DNA of 64,000 nucleotides from Xestospongia muta (lineage: Eukaryota > Porifera > Demospongiae > Haplosclerida > Petrosiidae). Below the pieces are notes generated by a model that saw only the letters and a program-made list of their open reading frames with translations, did no database searches and was not told the DNA's origin. Positions 42,016 through 54,291 of the stretch are shown piece by piece; the stretch's first letter is position 1, and every line of letters starts with the position of its first letter. The stretch spans positions 6,354,136 through 6,418,135 of the forward strand of contig OY848919.1 in assembly GCA_963693285.1 (NCBI GenBank), given 5' to 3'. Both the position numbers and the translations under genes were made by a program.

Positions 42016-45000
42016 GTAAGTGTATACACTTTCCTCCGTAATCACCTCATACAATTTGCTGCCTCGGTAGTGACAGAATAAATAATGTCAGATAGTAAGT
42101 GACGAGTTGTTTAGTTTTCAATGACTGGCTTGTATATATGTTATAAATTTCCCTTTTGTTTCAAATCATTATTAGATTTCAGATTCATTTATAGTACAAT
42201 ATAGTATTGATTTGTTTATGTATTATTAACTAATTACACAGCTGTGTGACAATATAAAGTAGAGAAATCACTTTCATCTATTTTTAATACCACTACTATT
42301 ATAACATTTTCTATACAATGCTTTCAATCTTTATGATCTTATTCATATTATTATAATAAATCAATGTAATGAATAGTTGTACATTAAATTGAGATAATAG
42401 AATTTGTTTATTAATGATCAATTTGGTAAGTTATTTGTTTGACAGAAGATATGTATGATCAAAAACTAATTGAAATATCTGTATTACTAATAGGAAAACA
42501 ATATTATAATTGTGTTTTTGAACCTTTAACTCATCCAAATTCTACTTAATATATTCATATCTCTAATTACATTAACCCCACCTTTTATTACAAGCTATTA
42601 CTATTTTAACCAGTATTGTTTTGGTAATGAAAACAATTTTAGTATTAGTATTAGTTTTAGTAGGAAATATAATTTAGTTTTAGTTTTAGTTTTAGTTACG
42701 GTAGATTCTGATGATTTTTTTAGTTTTAGTTATAGTTTTAGTTACTATGATGTAAAGCATTTTTTAGTTTTAGTTTAAAAATTTTTTAGTTAAATAGGTG
42801 TAATTACAACACTGTAGCAATGTTTTCTATATGTTGAAATGACTATCTAGCACTTGTGTCAGCTTCTTAAAAGCCTCATTTTCCACTAAGCTGATTGGTA
42901 TATTTGTCAACCCAATAAAAATTGCCAGTTGTTTGGTAATACACATGTATCTGTCTGAGTCAACACTGCATTTTCTTCCTCCTTGTACAACTTTGTGTAC
43001 GGTCATTTGTGTCATTGAATGCTGGTGAAGCTGACTTAATTTTTGTCCCTCCACCTTTTTTTCTTGTTACTCTCTTTTTTTTGAAGCTCATGAACTGTCA
43101 TGATATTTAGTTTTTAAATGGCAATTTAAGTTAGTAGGAAACTTTCCTTTGATGGAATGACCGTACTGACCATGCTCACCATTGCTCAAAGTCACCAAGC
43201 ATACACCCTTATCTTCTTATTTCAAATTTTTTTTAAAATTCCATACACAGCTGTCCAGCTGTCTCACAATTCTTCCAATAGTAGCCATAATTTGCAATCA
43301 AAGATCAACTATAATGAGAGTACATGCATAGCATTCACCTTTTCATTTATGACTACTGGTGTGTGACATTCAACAGATGCATGTGTGAATGTAAAATCAA
43401 AGTTAATACTTTTAGTTTAGTTTTAATTTTAGTAATAAGAGCTAAGCTTTTAGTATTAGTATTAGTTTTAGTTGTGAAGGAAGATATTTTTAGTTTTAGT
43501 TTTAGTTTATCAAAACTCAAATGCCTTACTAAAAGTACTTTTAGTTTTAGTTTTGATATATCAAAAGAACACAAATTTTAACATACTCTATTTTTTATTA
43601 ACTCTATGAATTGATATTTTTGTAGATATAATATATGTATTAAATTTAAATTCATGTTATAAAATACTTTGTAAAATAGAAACACATGTTTAGTATCGAT
43701 AGTATTATGTTTATACGTGAAATGCACAGACAGTGTTTGAAGACTGCTGTGCTATGTGAAAAAGCATAGTACAGCTCTTGTTTGTCTTACAGAATTAAGG
43801 GTACTAACCTACTCATGACTGCTCCAATAATGCACTAGATTAACAATGTGGTTAAGGTAGAGTAAATTATAAATTACCTGTATGTAGAAAGACAAATTTT
43901 ACATTTTTATTATACTACAGCTTTAACAAATGGCGCTATAAGGCTTTCTCATTATGGGTATACCTCATCATCTTATTATTATGGTATTGTGAGGATCTAT
44001 TACAATGGATGGGGTAATATCTGTTATGATTACTACTACAGTTCTACTGAAGCTAATGTCATTTGTCATCAATTGGGATATACTGGAGCATCAAGTTACT
44101 CTAGAGCTGGATTAGTGAGGTTAGAATTCCTAATAATGAAGCTCTACATTATCTCTGTCTAGCTATGGCACTGATACTTTATCTATGAAGATGGATGACC
44201 TCAACTGTAGCAGTAGTAGCTACCTCACTATATTTCAGTGTTCTTTTGATACATATATTGATAGTGAATGTACTAATACTAACTCTTTTGATGCTACTGT
44301 GTACTGCTGTGAGTATAAATATTTACTTAATGCTTATGATTTTGTTACAGATTTTGTTACAGATACCAATAGGATCTGGAACAGTAATCCTTTCTCTGGT
44401 ATGATACGTCTTCAAGGAGGTAGTTATCCAAATGAAGGTCGTGTAGAAGTGTACTGTAATGGACAGTGGGGAACAATATGTGATGATTGATTTGGTTCTA
44501 CTGATGCTCGTACTATTTGTAAACAACTGGGATATAACTATTACTACAATTATGATCACCTCAGTCTGTAAGAAACAAATCACATATACTGTGGCATTCG
44601 AAAGAGTTCAGCCATTCATGCGGAAGTTGCATTATTTAAGTTATTTAAATTAACGATAGCTACACATGTAGTCTTTCTGTGGTGTTACAGCTGTTTTTGA
44701 AGTGAAAGCTTAAGACAGGGAGTTTCCTCCGTAATCACCTCATACAATTTGCTGCCTCGGTAGTGACAGAATAAATAATGTCAGATAGTAAGTGACGAGT
44801 TGTTTAGTTTTCAATGACTGGCTTGTATATATGTTATAAATTTCCCTTTTGTTTCAAATCATTATTAGATTTCAGATTCATTTATAGTACAATATAGTAT
44901 TGATTTGTTTATGTATTATTAACTAATTACACAGCTGTGTGACAATATAAAGTAGAGAAATCACTTTCATCTATTTTTAATACCACTACTATTATAACAT

Positions 45001-48000
45001 TTTCTATACAATGCTTTCAATCTTTATGATCTTATTCATATTATTATAATAAATCAATGTAATGAATAGTTGTACATTAAATTGAGATAATAGAATTTGT
45101 TTATTAATGATCAATTTGGTAAGTTATTTGTTTGACAGAAGATATGTATGATCAAAAACTAATTGAAATATCTGTATTACTAATAGGAAAACAATATTAT
45201 AATTGTGTTTTTGAACCTTTAACTCATCCAAATTCTACTTAATATATTCATATCTCTAATTACATTAACCCCACCTTTTATTACAAGCTATTACTATTTT
45301 AACCAGTATTGTTTTGGTAATGAAAACAATTTTAGTATTAGTATTAGTTTTAGTAGGAAATATAATTTAGTTTTAGTTTTAGTTTTAGTTACGGTAGATT
45401 CTGATGATTTTTTTAGTTTTAGTTATAGTTTTAGTTACTATGATGTAAAGCATTTTTTAGTTTTAGTTTAAAAATTTTTTAGTTAAATAGGTGTAATTAC
45501 AACACTGTAGCAATGTTTTCTATATGTTGAAATGACTATCTAGCACTTGTGTCAGCTTCTTAAAAGCCTCATTTTCCACTAAGCTGATTGGTATATTTGT
45601 CAACCCAATAAAAATTGCCAGTTGTTTGGTAATACACATGTATCTGTCTGAGTCAACACTGCATTTTCTTCCTCCTTGTACAACTTTGTGTACGGTCATT
45701 TGTGTCATTGAATGCTGGTGAAGCTGACTTAATTTTTGTCCCTCCACCTTTTTTTCTTGTTACTCTCTTTTTTTTGAAGCTCATGAACTGTCATGATATT
45801 TAGTTTTTAAATGGCAATTTAAGTTAGTAGGAAACTTTCCTTTGATGGAATGACCGTACTGACCATGCTCACCATTGCTCAAAGTCACCAAGCATACACC
45901 CTTATCTTCTTATTTCAAATTTTTTTTAAAATTCCATACACAGCTGTCCAGCTGTCTCACAATTCTTCCAATAGTAGCCATAATTTGCAATCAAAGATCA
46001 ACTATAATGAGAGTACATGCATAGCATTCACCTTTTCATTTATGACTACTGGTGTGTGACATTCAACAGATGCATGTGTGAATGTAAAATCAAAGTTAAT
46101 ACTTTTAGTTTAGTTTTAATTTTAGTAATAAGAGCTAAGCTTTTAGTATTAGTATTAGTTTTAGTTGTGAAGGAAGATATTTTTAGTTTTAGTTTTAGTT
46201 TATCAAAACTCAAATGCCTTACTAAAAGTACTTTTAGTTTTAGTTTTGATATATCAAAAGAACACAAATTTTAACATACTCTATTTTTTATTAACTCTAT
46301 GAATTGATATTTTTGTAGATATAATATATGTATTAAATTTAAATTCATGTTATAAAATACTTTGTAAAATAGAAACACATGTTTAGTATCGATAGTATTA
46401 TGTTTATACGTGAAATGCACAGACAGTGTTTGAAGACTGCTGTGCTATGTGAAAAAGCATAGTACAGCTCTTGTTTGTCTTACAGAATTAAGGGTACTAA
46501 CCTACTCATGACTGCTCCAATAATGCACTAGATTAACAATGTGGTTAAGGTAGAGTAAATTATAAATTACCTGTATGTAGAAAGACAAATTTTACATTTT
46601 TATTATACTACAGCTTTAACAAATGGCGCTATAAGGCTTTCTCATTATGGGTATACCTCATCATCTTATTATTATGGTATTGTGAGGATCTATTACAATG
46701 GATGGGGTAATATCTGTTATGATTACTACTACAGTTCTACTGAAGCTAATGTCATTTGTCATCAATTGGGATATACTGGAGCATCAAGTTACTCTAGAGC
46801 TGGATTAGTGAGGTTAGAATTCCTAATAATGAAGCTCTACATTATCTCTGTCTAGCTATGGCACTGATACTTTATCTATGAAGATGGATGACCTCAACTG
46901 TAGCAGTAGTAGCTACCTCACTATATTTCAGTGTTCTTTTGATACATATATTGATAGTGAATGTACTAATACTAACTCTTTTGATGCTACTGTGTACTGC
47001 TGTGAGTATAAATATTTACTTAATGCTTATGATTTTGTTACAGATACCAATAGGATCTGGAACAGTAATCCTTTCTCTGGTATGATACGTCTTCAAGGAG
47101 GTAGTTATCCAAATGAAGGTCGTGTAGAAGTGTACTGTAATGGACAGTGGGGAACAATATGTGATGATTGATTTGGTTCTACTGATGCTCGTACTATTTG
47201 TAAACAACTGGGATATAACTATTACTACAATTATGATCACCTCAGTCTGTAAGAAACAAATCACATATACTGTGGCATTCGAAAGAGTTCAGCCATTCAT
47301 GCGGAAGTTGCATTATTTAAGTTATTTAAATTAACGATAGCTACACATGTAGTCTTTCTGTGGTGTTACAGCTGTTTTTGAAGTGAAAGCTTAAGACAGA
47401 GAGTGGTATGGAGTCAGTTACCATTACGTAAGAAGTTAGAGAAATTTTAGGGTACGTAATATCCGTGTTTTAAAGTTTTAAACTAAGGGTTATGTTTATT
47501 GTCATGTTTTTGACAAAAACAAATTAAATAATATCATTTGTAAGTAAAGATGTCTCGTACTTTGTATGCCCACCCCTTGCTTTGATAACACCTTTGACTA
47601 GAATAAGTTTGTAATATATCTGATGGTATATTCTCCCAAAAATCATTTAGTGTATCCCATAATTGAGAAATTTGCTGTTGGCAATTTTACTAGTTTTCTC
47701 TTTAAATAGTCCCATAAGTTCTCTATTAGGTTTAAGTCTGGACATTTTTCTGGCCATGTAATACAATTAACATCAATTTTATATATCCAATCTTATATTA
47801 GATGGACCTTATAGCTAGATACATTTTTTTGCATAAAAAGATGTAGTCCAAACCTCTTATGTATACAGTCCTCATTAAATTTTATTGATAGTCTAAGTCG
47901 TATGTACGTTCAACTCTTACTATGAAAGAGATTAAACTTGGAATCATTGGACCATGCAATGTCCTTCCACATATTTATTGTCCTCTCCCTATTATCCTTT

Positions 48001-51000
48001 GCCCATTGGAGATGTTGTTGTTTATGTCTTGGCAGTAACAATGGTTTCCTTCTCGATATTCTACCTTTTAATCCGGCATCTATTAGTCTTCTTTTCGTTG
48101 TACTTGAGGAACCCACAACATTTTTTTCCTTCTTCCATATATTTTTTAGAAGAGGTGCTATTAGTTTGCAGTCTCTGATTGACTTTAATCCAAGACTTCT
48201 ATTTCCTTTGTTGAAGACAAGTTGGAATGTCCAGGTCATGTTTCATCAGTTACTGACTTTTTTTGTATTTTTTGATGATGTCATTTAGTTTTACTCTTTT
48301 GTATCTTTAAATGTATCAATATAGCTGTAGATGGCAGTTTAATCTGGTACAACACTATAATTTGACCTCACTAGTGGGTTTTTCTCTAAGCATGTTGTTT
48401 TCAGTTAAACATGTGGGTGGCTGAACTGTTTTAAGTGTCACTGTATATATTTAATATTTATAGTTATTTTAAAATATGACATGAAAGACTAACTGTTTTA
48501 AAACTTAATTTCAATACATCCTTCATTATAGTATCTATAATATTGAATTGATAATTTGTATGAACAGCCAAATTTACACATTTGTGATAATTTTAAAATA
48601 TAATCATTTAATTATTGTTTAATATGGTTATTATGTATTAACAATGTGTTACATTATTTGTCATTCATTCAGACCAAGTACATCCAGTCAACCAATTTGG
48701 AGTACATACATGTATAGTACTTCCTCTGACACATGTTATGGTACTAGAAATTCCTGTCCATCAACTTCAATAACTAGTTGTACACACTTTGAAGATGTTA
48801 CTGTCACATGTAGTAAGTTGTTATATTATTTTTGTCAAGTAATCTAATTACTTAAGTTTACTCATTATAAATTGTTTTATTATTTAGTTTACAGCAGTTT
48901 ATATTCAAAGACTTATAATTCAAAGACTACTTGTTCAGGATTAATTTGTAAGTAATTATATCATTGTGTTAATTCAATGTTATAACATAGTGAAACATAT
49001 GTATTGATTATAATTATGTGCTAATCCTTTCATTTGCAATTAGAGTATAATTGTCTTTGATCATTTAGCTAATGTTGCTCAAAATGGTGCTATTATTCTA
49101 TCTCGTTCTGGATATAGCTCATCATCTTATTACTATGGTACTGTGAGGATCTATTACAATGGATGGGGTAATATCTGTTATGATTACTACTACAGTTTTA
49201 CTGAAGCTAATGTCATTTGTCATCAATTGGGATATACTGGAACATCAAGTTACTCTAGAGCTGGATTAGTGAGGTTAGAAGTACCTAATAATGAAGCTCT
49301 ACATTATCTCTGTCTAGCTATGGCACTGACACTTTATCTATGAAAATAAATGACCTCAATTGTGCTAGTAGCAACTACCTCACCATATTTCAGTGTTCAT
49401 TCTCTACCTACATTGATAGTGAATGTACTAATGCTAACTCTTATGATGCTACTGTGTACTGCTGTGAGCATATGTATATATATATATATTTCCTTAGTAA
49501 ATTGTTATATTTGTTATAGATACTACTAGGATTTGGAACAGTAATCCTTTCTCTGGTATGATACGACTTCAGGGCGGAAATTATTCTAATGAAGGACGTG
49601 TTGAGGTCTATTGTAATGGACAGTGGGGAACAATATGTGATAATGGATTTAGTTCTACTGATGCTCAAACTATCTGTAAACAATTAGGATATAATTATTA
49701 CCATCGATATGGTCACCTTAGTCTGTAAGTATTATAAATCAGAGCAACTATCTACAGTAATTGTTCAAATGTAAAAAAGTTTTACTTCAATAAAACGTTT
49801 CTTCTTTGTTCACTACTCAATCCTATAATTGTTTTAGATCGTGTTTTATGTTTATATGTCCACCTCTCTCATATTTTTCTATTGTTGTATAAAACAATAT
49901 GAAGCATAAACCACATACATCACTGCCAATATGTACAACATTTATTGATTTCACTTTGGCTTTACAGTGAGCCCTGTCATAATGGCTATCACTAATTATG
50001 TTTCAAGGTTAACTTACCAATTAATATTCTATGGTTTCTCCATTTTTCTATCTTCAAACTATAAAAGATTAATTTTTAAACGTTTTAAAAGTAGTCAAGT
50101 ACTTACAATGTGACTGTCACAATAGCAACTCTAACAACAAACTATTTGACTATTATTTAGGTCTAGTATTTCAAGTCAACCAATTTGGAGTACATCAATG
50201 TCCAGTTCTTCCTCTGACACATGTTATGGTACAAGAAATTCCTGTCCATCAACTTCAATAACTAGTTGTAACCACTATGAAGATATTACTGTTACATGTA
50301 GTAAGTTGTTATATTCTTTTTGCTAAGTAATCTAATTACTTAATTTTACTCATTATAAATTGTTTTATTATTTAGTTTACAGCAGTTTATATTCAAAGAC
50401 TTATAATTCAAAGACTACTTGTTCAGGATTAATTTGTAAGTAGTTATATCATTGTGTTAATTTAATGTTATAACATAGTGAAACATGTGTATTGACTGTA
50501 TATGCTAATACTTTCAGATAAGAATTAAAGTATGACTGTCTTTTATCAATTTAGCTAATGTTGCTCATAATGGTGCTATTATTCTATCTCGTTCTGGATA
50601 TAGCTCATCATCCTATTACTATGGTACTGTGAGGATGTATTACAATGGATGGGGTAATATTGTTATGATTGCTACTACAGTTCTACTGAAGCTAATGTCA
50701 TCTGTCATCAATTGGGCTATACTGGAGCATCAAGTTACTCTAGAGCTGGATTAATGAGGTTAGAATTATCAAATAATCATTTTCTACATTTTCTCTCTAG
50801 TTATGGCACTGACACTTTATCTATGAAAATAAATGACCTCAATTGTGCTAGTAGCAACTACCTCACCATATTTCAGTGTTCATTCTCTACCTACATTGAT
50901 AGTGGATGTACTAATACTAATTCATATGATGCTACTGTGTACTGCTGTGAGTGTATATATATTTTCTTAGTAAATTGTTACATTTGTTATAGATACCACT

Positions 51001-53777
51001 AGGATATGGAACAGTAATCCTTTCCCTGGTATGATACGTCTTCAGGGAGGAAATTATTCTAATGAAGGACGTGTTGAAGTCTATTGTAATGAACAGTGGG
51101 GAACAATATGTGATAATGGATTTAGTTCTACTGATGCTCAAACTATTTGTAAACAATTGGGATATAATTATTTCTACAGATATGATCACTTAAGTCTGTA
51201 AGTATTATAAATCATGTAACTATCTACAATAATTGTTTAAGTATAAAACTGTTTATTTACTTCAATAAAATTGTTTTTGTCTTTGTTTGCCAGTCAATCC
51301 TATAATTGTTTTAGATCATGTGTTATGTTAATATGTCCACCTCTCTAGTTTTTTCTTTTATTGTTATATAAAACATTATGAAGCATAAACCACATTCATC
51401 ACTCCCAATAGGTACAACAATTATTAATAGAGCTTTGGCATTACAGTTAGCCCTACCATAATAGCTATCACTTAGTAAGTTTCAAAGTTGAGTTACCATT
51501 TAGCATTCTGTATTGTCTTCATTTTTCTATCTTTAAAACTATAAAAAAATAACTTTTAAACGTTTAACAAGCAGTAAAGTATTTACAATGTGACTGTCAC
51601 AATAGTATCTCTAACAACAAATTATTTGACTATTATCTAGGTCTGGCACTTCAAGTCAACCAATTTGGAGTACATACATGTTTACTTCTTCCTCTGACAT
51701 ATGTTATGGTACTAGAAATTCCTGTCCATCAACTTCAATAACTAGTTGTAACCACTATGAAGATATTACTGTTACATGTAGTAAGTTGTTGTATTAAACA
51801 AAAGTAATTCTACAATTTGTTAAATTATCTAATTACTTAAGTTTATTCATTATCATTATTGTATTCTTTAGTGTACAGCAGTTCATATTCAAAACCTTCT
51901 AATTCAAACACCACTTGCTCTGGATTAATTTGTAAGAATTGTATTATTTTTTGAATAGTTAAGAAATTTGTGTTTATATCTTTAATTAAGTTACCTCATC
52001 AACAATATTATTGTTTTATTATTATGTTGATGTAGCTTCTTCTAGCCATATTGGTTCTGGTACTATACGTCTTTATCGTAATGGATATACCTTATCCTCT
52101 TATTACCATGGTATAGTACAGATCTTAGTAAATGGACAATGGGGTAATATCTGTGATGATACCTATTACAGTCAATATGAAGCTGATGTCATTTGTCATC
52201 AATTGGGATATTTCGGAGCCTCAAGTTATTCTAGAGCTGGATCAGTGAGGTTAGTTTCATAAAAATTATCTTTAAGAGATATTTAATTATTTGTTAATAA
52301 TTCAGTTATGGCACTGATTACAGGCCAATGGTATTGGATGATGTCAACTGTCCTAATAACGACTATCTCACTATCCTACAATGTTCTTACTCTACTATCA
52401 TTGATAGTGGATGTACTAACACTAACTCTTATGATGCTACTGTATCTTGTTGTGAGTTTTATTATTATTATTATTATTATTATTATAGTATAACATCTAC
52501 ATGTATTGTGATTCAGACTCTACAAGGATCTGGAACAGTAATCCTTTCCCTGGTATGATACGTCTTCAGGGAGGCAATTATTCTAATGAAGGACGTGTAG
52601 AGGTCTACTGTAATGGACACTGGGGAACAATATGTGATGATGGATTTGATTCTAATGATGCACTTGTTCTCTTTAAACAACTGGGATATTCAAACTATAC
52701 AAGTTATAATCATCTTCCTTTGTATGTTTAGTACAATAGACTATACTTGAAGTATACTATATTTGTTATAGGTCTGGTAGTTCATCTGAAAATATTTGGA
52801 TGAGTAACTTAGCTTGTAGTAGCAGTTTTTCTTGTTTAAGTTCATGTCAGAGTTGTCCTAACAATTCTTATCAAGGATGTCTTCATTCTGAAGATGTCAC
52901 AATTCAATGTAGTAAGTTAGAAATAAGCACATACTTAAAATAGTCAACTCTCTCCAATAAAAGTAATCAAAAATATAGTATTACATTAAATAAAGTAATT
53001 ATAAATATCTCTTACAATTAGCTCAAGGTTTTGTTTAAGAATATGATACTAAAAAATTATCCACGTGTATTTTTATGGAAAAAGAGACACACTGATATCA
53101 TAATATAACTGTACATATTTCACTTAATTTGTAGGTAATCCAAGTAGTTTGTCATCAGTATCAACATTAAGGACCACATGTCACAATGCTATTTCTGATC
53201 CTCCTACCACTGCCTGTAAGTATAAACTATGATACATGACATTAGTAAGTAAATATAAATCTATTGATTAGATCCTTTACCAGAGCAATGCTATAACTCT
53301 ATATCATAGTTATAATTATTTATTATTTTCTAGCATCAAACATAGCTGGATCAGTTAGTGGTACAATTGGTTCTTTATTGGTGCTAATTATTGTAGCTTT
53401 CATTTGTTATATTGCTTTTGGAAAAAAAACGCAAGAGACAAAATGTTAGAAGTAACAATACCCAACAAATTGAATTACAAACTATTAGATCTTCTGAAAC
53501 GAGTCAAAGAACAAATCAAACGGGTTCATCTAGACCACTTCCTAATACCACTTTGAATACTATACCACAAAGAGAGAACCGATTTAATGATTATGTAACA
53601 CCTTCAGCAAATCAGTCAGTAGCTAATTGTAGACCTCTGCCACCTTACAATGAAAGTAGTAATGCAATTGGATCCTCTTTTGCAACCCTTCCTGCTCCCA
53701 TTCTACAGGCACCTTGTAGGGTAAATGTAGTGAAGACTCTTCCTCCTCCAAGTTATGATGAGCTCTTTAACAATTGA
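41940..53777 (+). CDS. SRCR receptor gene B
   Basis: Paralogue of gene A with the same plan and splice phases: signal peptide, cassettes of A module, B module and linker, stalk, TM and PPxY tail. The first A module and the first half of its B module are present twice through a 2.7-kb tandem duplication, leaving an orphan half B module (44363-44567). Lesions: TGA in both first B half-modules, one missing base at about 50670, a lost Cys in the last B module, and one extra A in an A-run just after the TM. As in gene A, skipping whole modules would preserve frame, but the tail lesion would not be cured that way. Ligand and function unknown. Confidence 0.7.
42611..43574. mobile_element. non-autonomous hAT element, 964 bp
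   Basis: Begins CAGTATTGTTTTGGTA; right end inverted reads TTGTGTTCTTTTGATA. Exact 8-bp duplication ATTTTAAC at 42603-42610 and 43575-43582. Gene A has the empty site ATTGTAAC at 22451-22458. Same family as 6048-6838. Minus-strand ORF 42827-43054 has [20 protein letters not shown] followed by [13 protein letters not shown], as in BED/hAT transposases after the zinc finger; the catalytic region is absent. Confidence 0.9.
43921..44567 (+). CDS. SRCR gene B first A module and half B module
   Basis: A module exons 43921-44119 and 44163-44308 with a 43-nt intron, intact. Half B module 44363-44567, with TGA at 44488-44490 where sisters have GGA (GTICDD then stop). The 3' splice site before 44363 is doubled: a 12-bp tandem copy of ATTTTGTTACAG gives two possible acceptors, four codons apart. 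Confidence 0.75.
45304..46267. mobile_element. hAT element, copy carried by the tandem duplication
   Basis: Identical as far as compared to 42611-43574, including ORFs and ATTTTAAC flanks (right flank 46268-46275). It arose by segmental duplication, not transposition. Confidence 0.9.
46614..47248 (+). CDS. SRCR gene B duplicated A module and half B module
   Basis: Exons 46614-46812, 46856-47001 (A) and 47044-47248 (first half of B), same sequence as 43921-44567 except a single copy of the ATTTTGTTACAG acceptor. It shares the TGA (47169-47171), so that mutation predates the duplication. This half B is the one followed by its partner exon 48673-48812. Confidence 0.75.
47495..48365 (-). mobile_element. 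Tc1/mariner relic in an SRCR intron
   Basis: Present in gene B, absent from the matching intron of gene A (about 23690). On the minus strand 47910-48239 reads [20 protein letters not shown], then [15 protein letters not shown] (WSDESKF-like catalytic block), and about 47700-47760 reads [20 protein letters not shown], the third catalytic block of Tc1 transposases. Frames are broken between. Ends are approximate; terminal repeats were not resolved. Confidence 0.8.
48673..48947 (+). CDS. SRCR gene B second half of B module and linker
   Basis: Exon 48673-48812 ([20 protein letters not shown], intact, unlike the gene A counterpart which has a TGA) and linker exon 48888-48947. Confidence 0.75.
49069..50435 (+). 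CDS. SRCR gene B cassette 2
   Basis: A module exons 49069-49273 and 49318-49463 (44-nt intron); B module exons 49520-49724 and 50161-50300; linker 50376-50435. All frames open and splice sites present, so this cassette is intact, in contrast to gene A cassette 2, whose A module is dead. Confidence 0.8.
50555..51931 (+). CDS. SRCR gene B cassette 3
   Basis: A module exons 50555-50758 and 50801-50946: the first lacks one base at about 50670 (GGTAATATTGTTATG against GGTAATATCTGTTATG), losing the first conserved Cys and the frame. B module 50993-51197 and 51641-51780 intact. Linker 51872-51931. Confidence 0.75.
52036..52911 (+). CDS. SRCR gene B cassette 4 (membrane-proximal)
   Basis: A module exons 52036-52249 and 52306-52451, intact. 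B module exons 52517-52721 and 52772-52911, open; the conserved Cys of CKQLGY is Phe here (TTT for TGT, about 52672-52674). Donor after 52911 is a normal GTAAGT, unlike gene A. Confidence 0.8.
53135..53777 (+). CDS. SRCR gene B stalk, TM and tail, frameshift after TM
   Basis: Stalk exon 53135-53215; TM/tail exon 53334-53777. Just after the TM helix an 8-A run (GGAAAAAAAACGC) is one base longer than the gene A equivalent (GGAAAAATGCGC), putting the basic stop-transfer and tail out of frame; a stop follows at once. The downstream tail frame (to 53777) is otherwise intact and ends [12 protein letters not shown]. Sequencing error at the homopolymer is a real possibility. Confidence 0.7.
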
Positions 53778-54291
53778 AAAACATACACTACAGCAAATTA
53801 TTGTTGCTATCTTATCACCTATGTTCATTTTAATAACTATAGATCCGTCGTTTTTTATTACTTAAATTGATTTTGCTCTCCTTTAATAGTCAAAATTTTA
53901 AAAAATATTCGAGTGATTTAAATAATGTGAATAACCCTAATTAATAGAGATTTTTTCTCAGTCACCGTCAGCTACCTCTATTAAAAATTATTATGATGTA
54001 ATTTGCTGTTTATAGTAACAACATCATTGGACTATATTCACTACAATTTCAACATCTTTTTTATATGTTCTTTTAAGATGGCAAAGAGTGGAACCTGTTT
54101 GCTTTTTACATCTAGCAATTTTGTATGCTTACTCATACATATAGTAAGTATCGATTATTTAAATTCTAAGTGTTAGAAATCAATAGATTATAGTGTAGCT
54201 TGCGTCATAGACACACATACACACACACACACACATATATAGAGTAAACTATTGATATTCATACAGTTAGTGGTATAAATTAGTTCTTAAC

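Larger units (their letters stand above)
42030..44722. repeat. 2.7-kb tandem duplication, first copy
   Basis: Starts inside intron 1 and ends after the half B module. The second copy is 44723-47403, offset 2693 until a 12-bp length difference and 2681 after it. No other differences were seen apart from a base or two at the edges. Confidence 0.9.
44723..47403. repeat. 2.7-kb tandem duplication, second copy
   Basis: The join at 44722/44723 fuses post-exon sequence (TTAAGACAGGGAG) to intron-1 sequence (TTTCCTCCGTAATC, also at 42030). Confidence 0.9.
40132..53920. repeat. segmental duplication, copy B
   Basis: Counterpart of 19756-29180. Longer because of a hAT element, a 2.7-kb internal tandem duplication, a MITE and a Tc1 relic; it lacks three MITEs present in copy A. 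Confidence 0.85.

Noticed and set aside
42650..42780. TTTTAG repeats as telomere-like DNA
   Set aside because: Irregular, internal to a transposon with defined ends and target duplications, and present near both of its ends.
43324..43581. Ser/Phe/Leu-rich plus-strand and Lys/Leu-rich minus-strand ORFs, repeated at 46017-46274
   Set aside because: Driven by TTTTAG subrepeats in the hAT element ends; no domain.
44195..44583. Hydrophobic ORFs overlapping the SRCR exons in other frames and on the minus strand
   Set aside because: Recurring shadows of the same SRCR exons in every cassette.
47938..48288. Plus-strand ORFs of 74-116 codons
   Set aside because: Antisense shadows of the Tc1 transposase relic on the minus strand.
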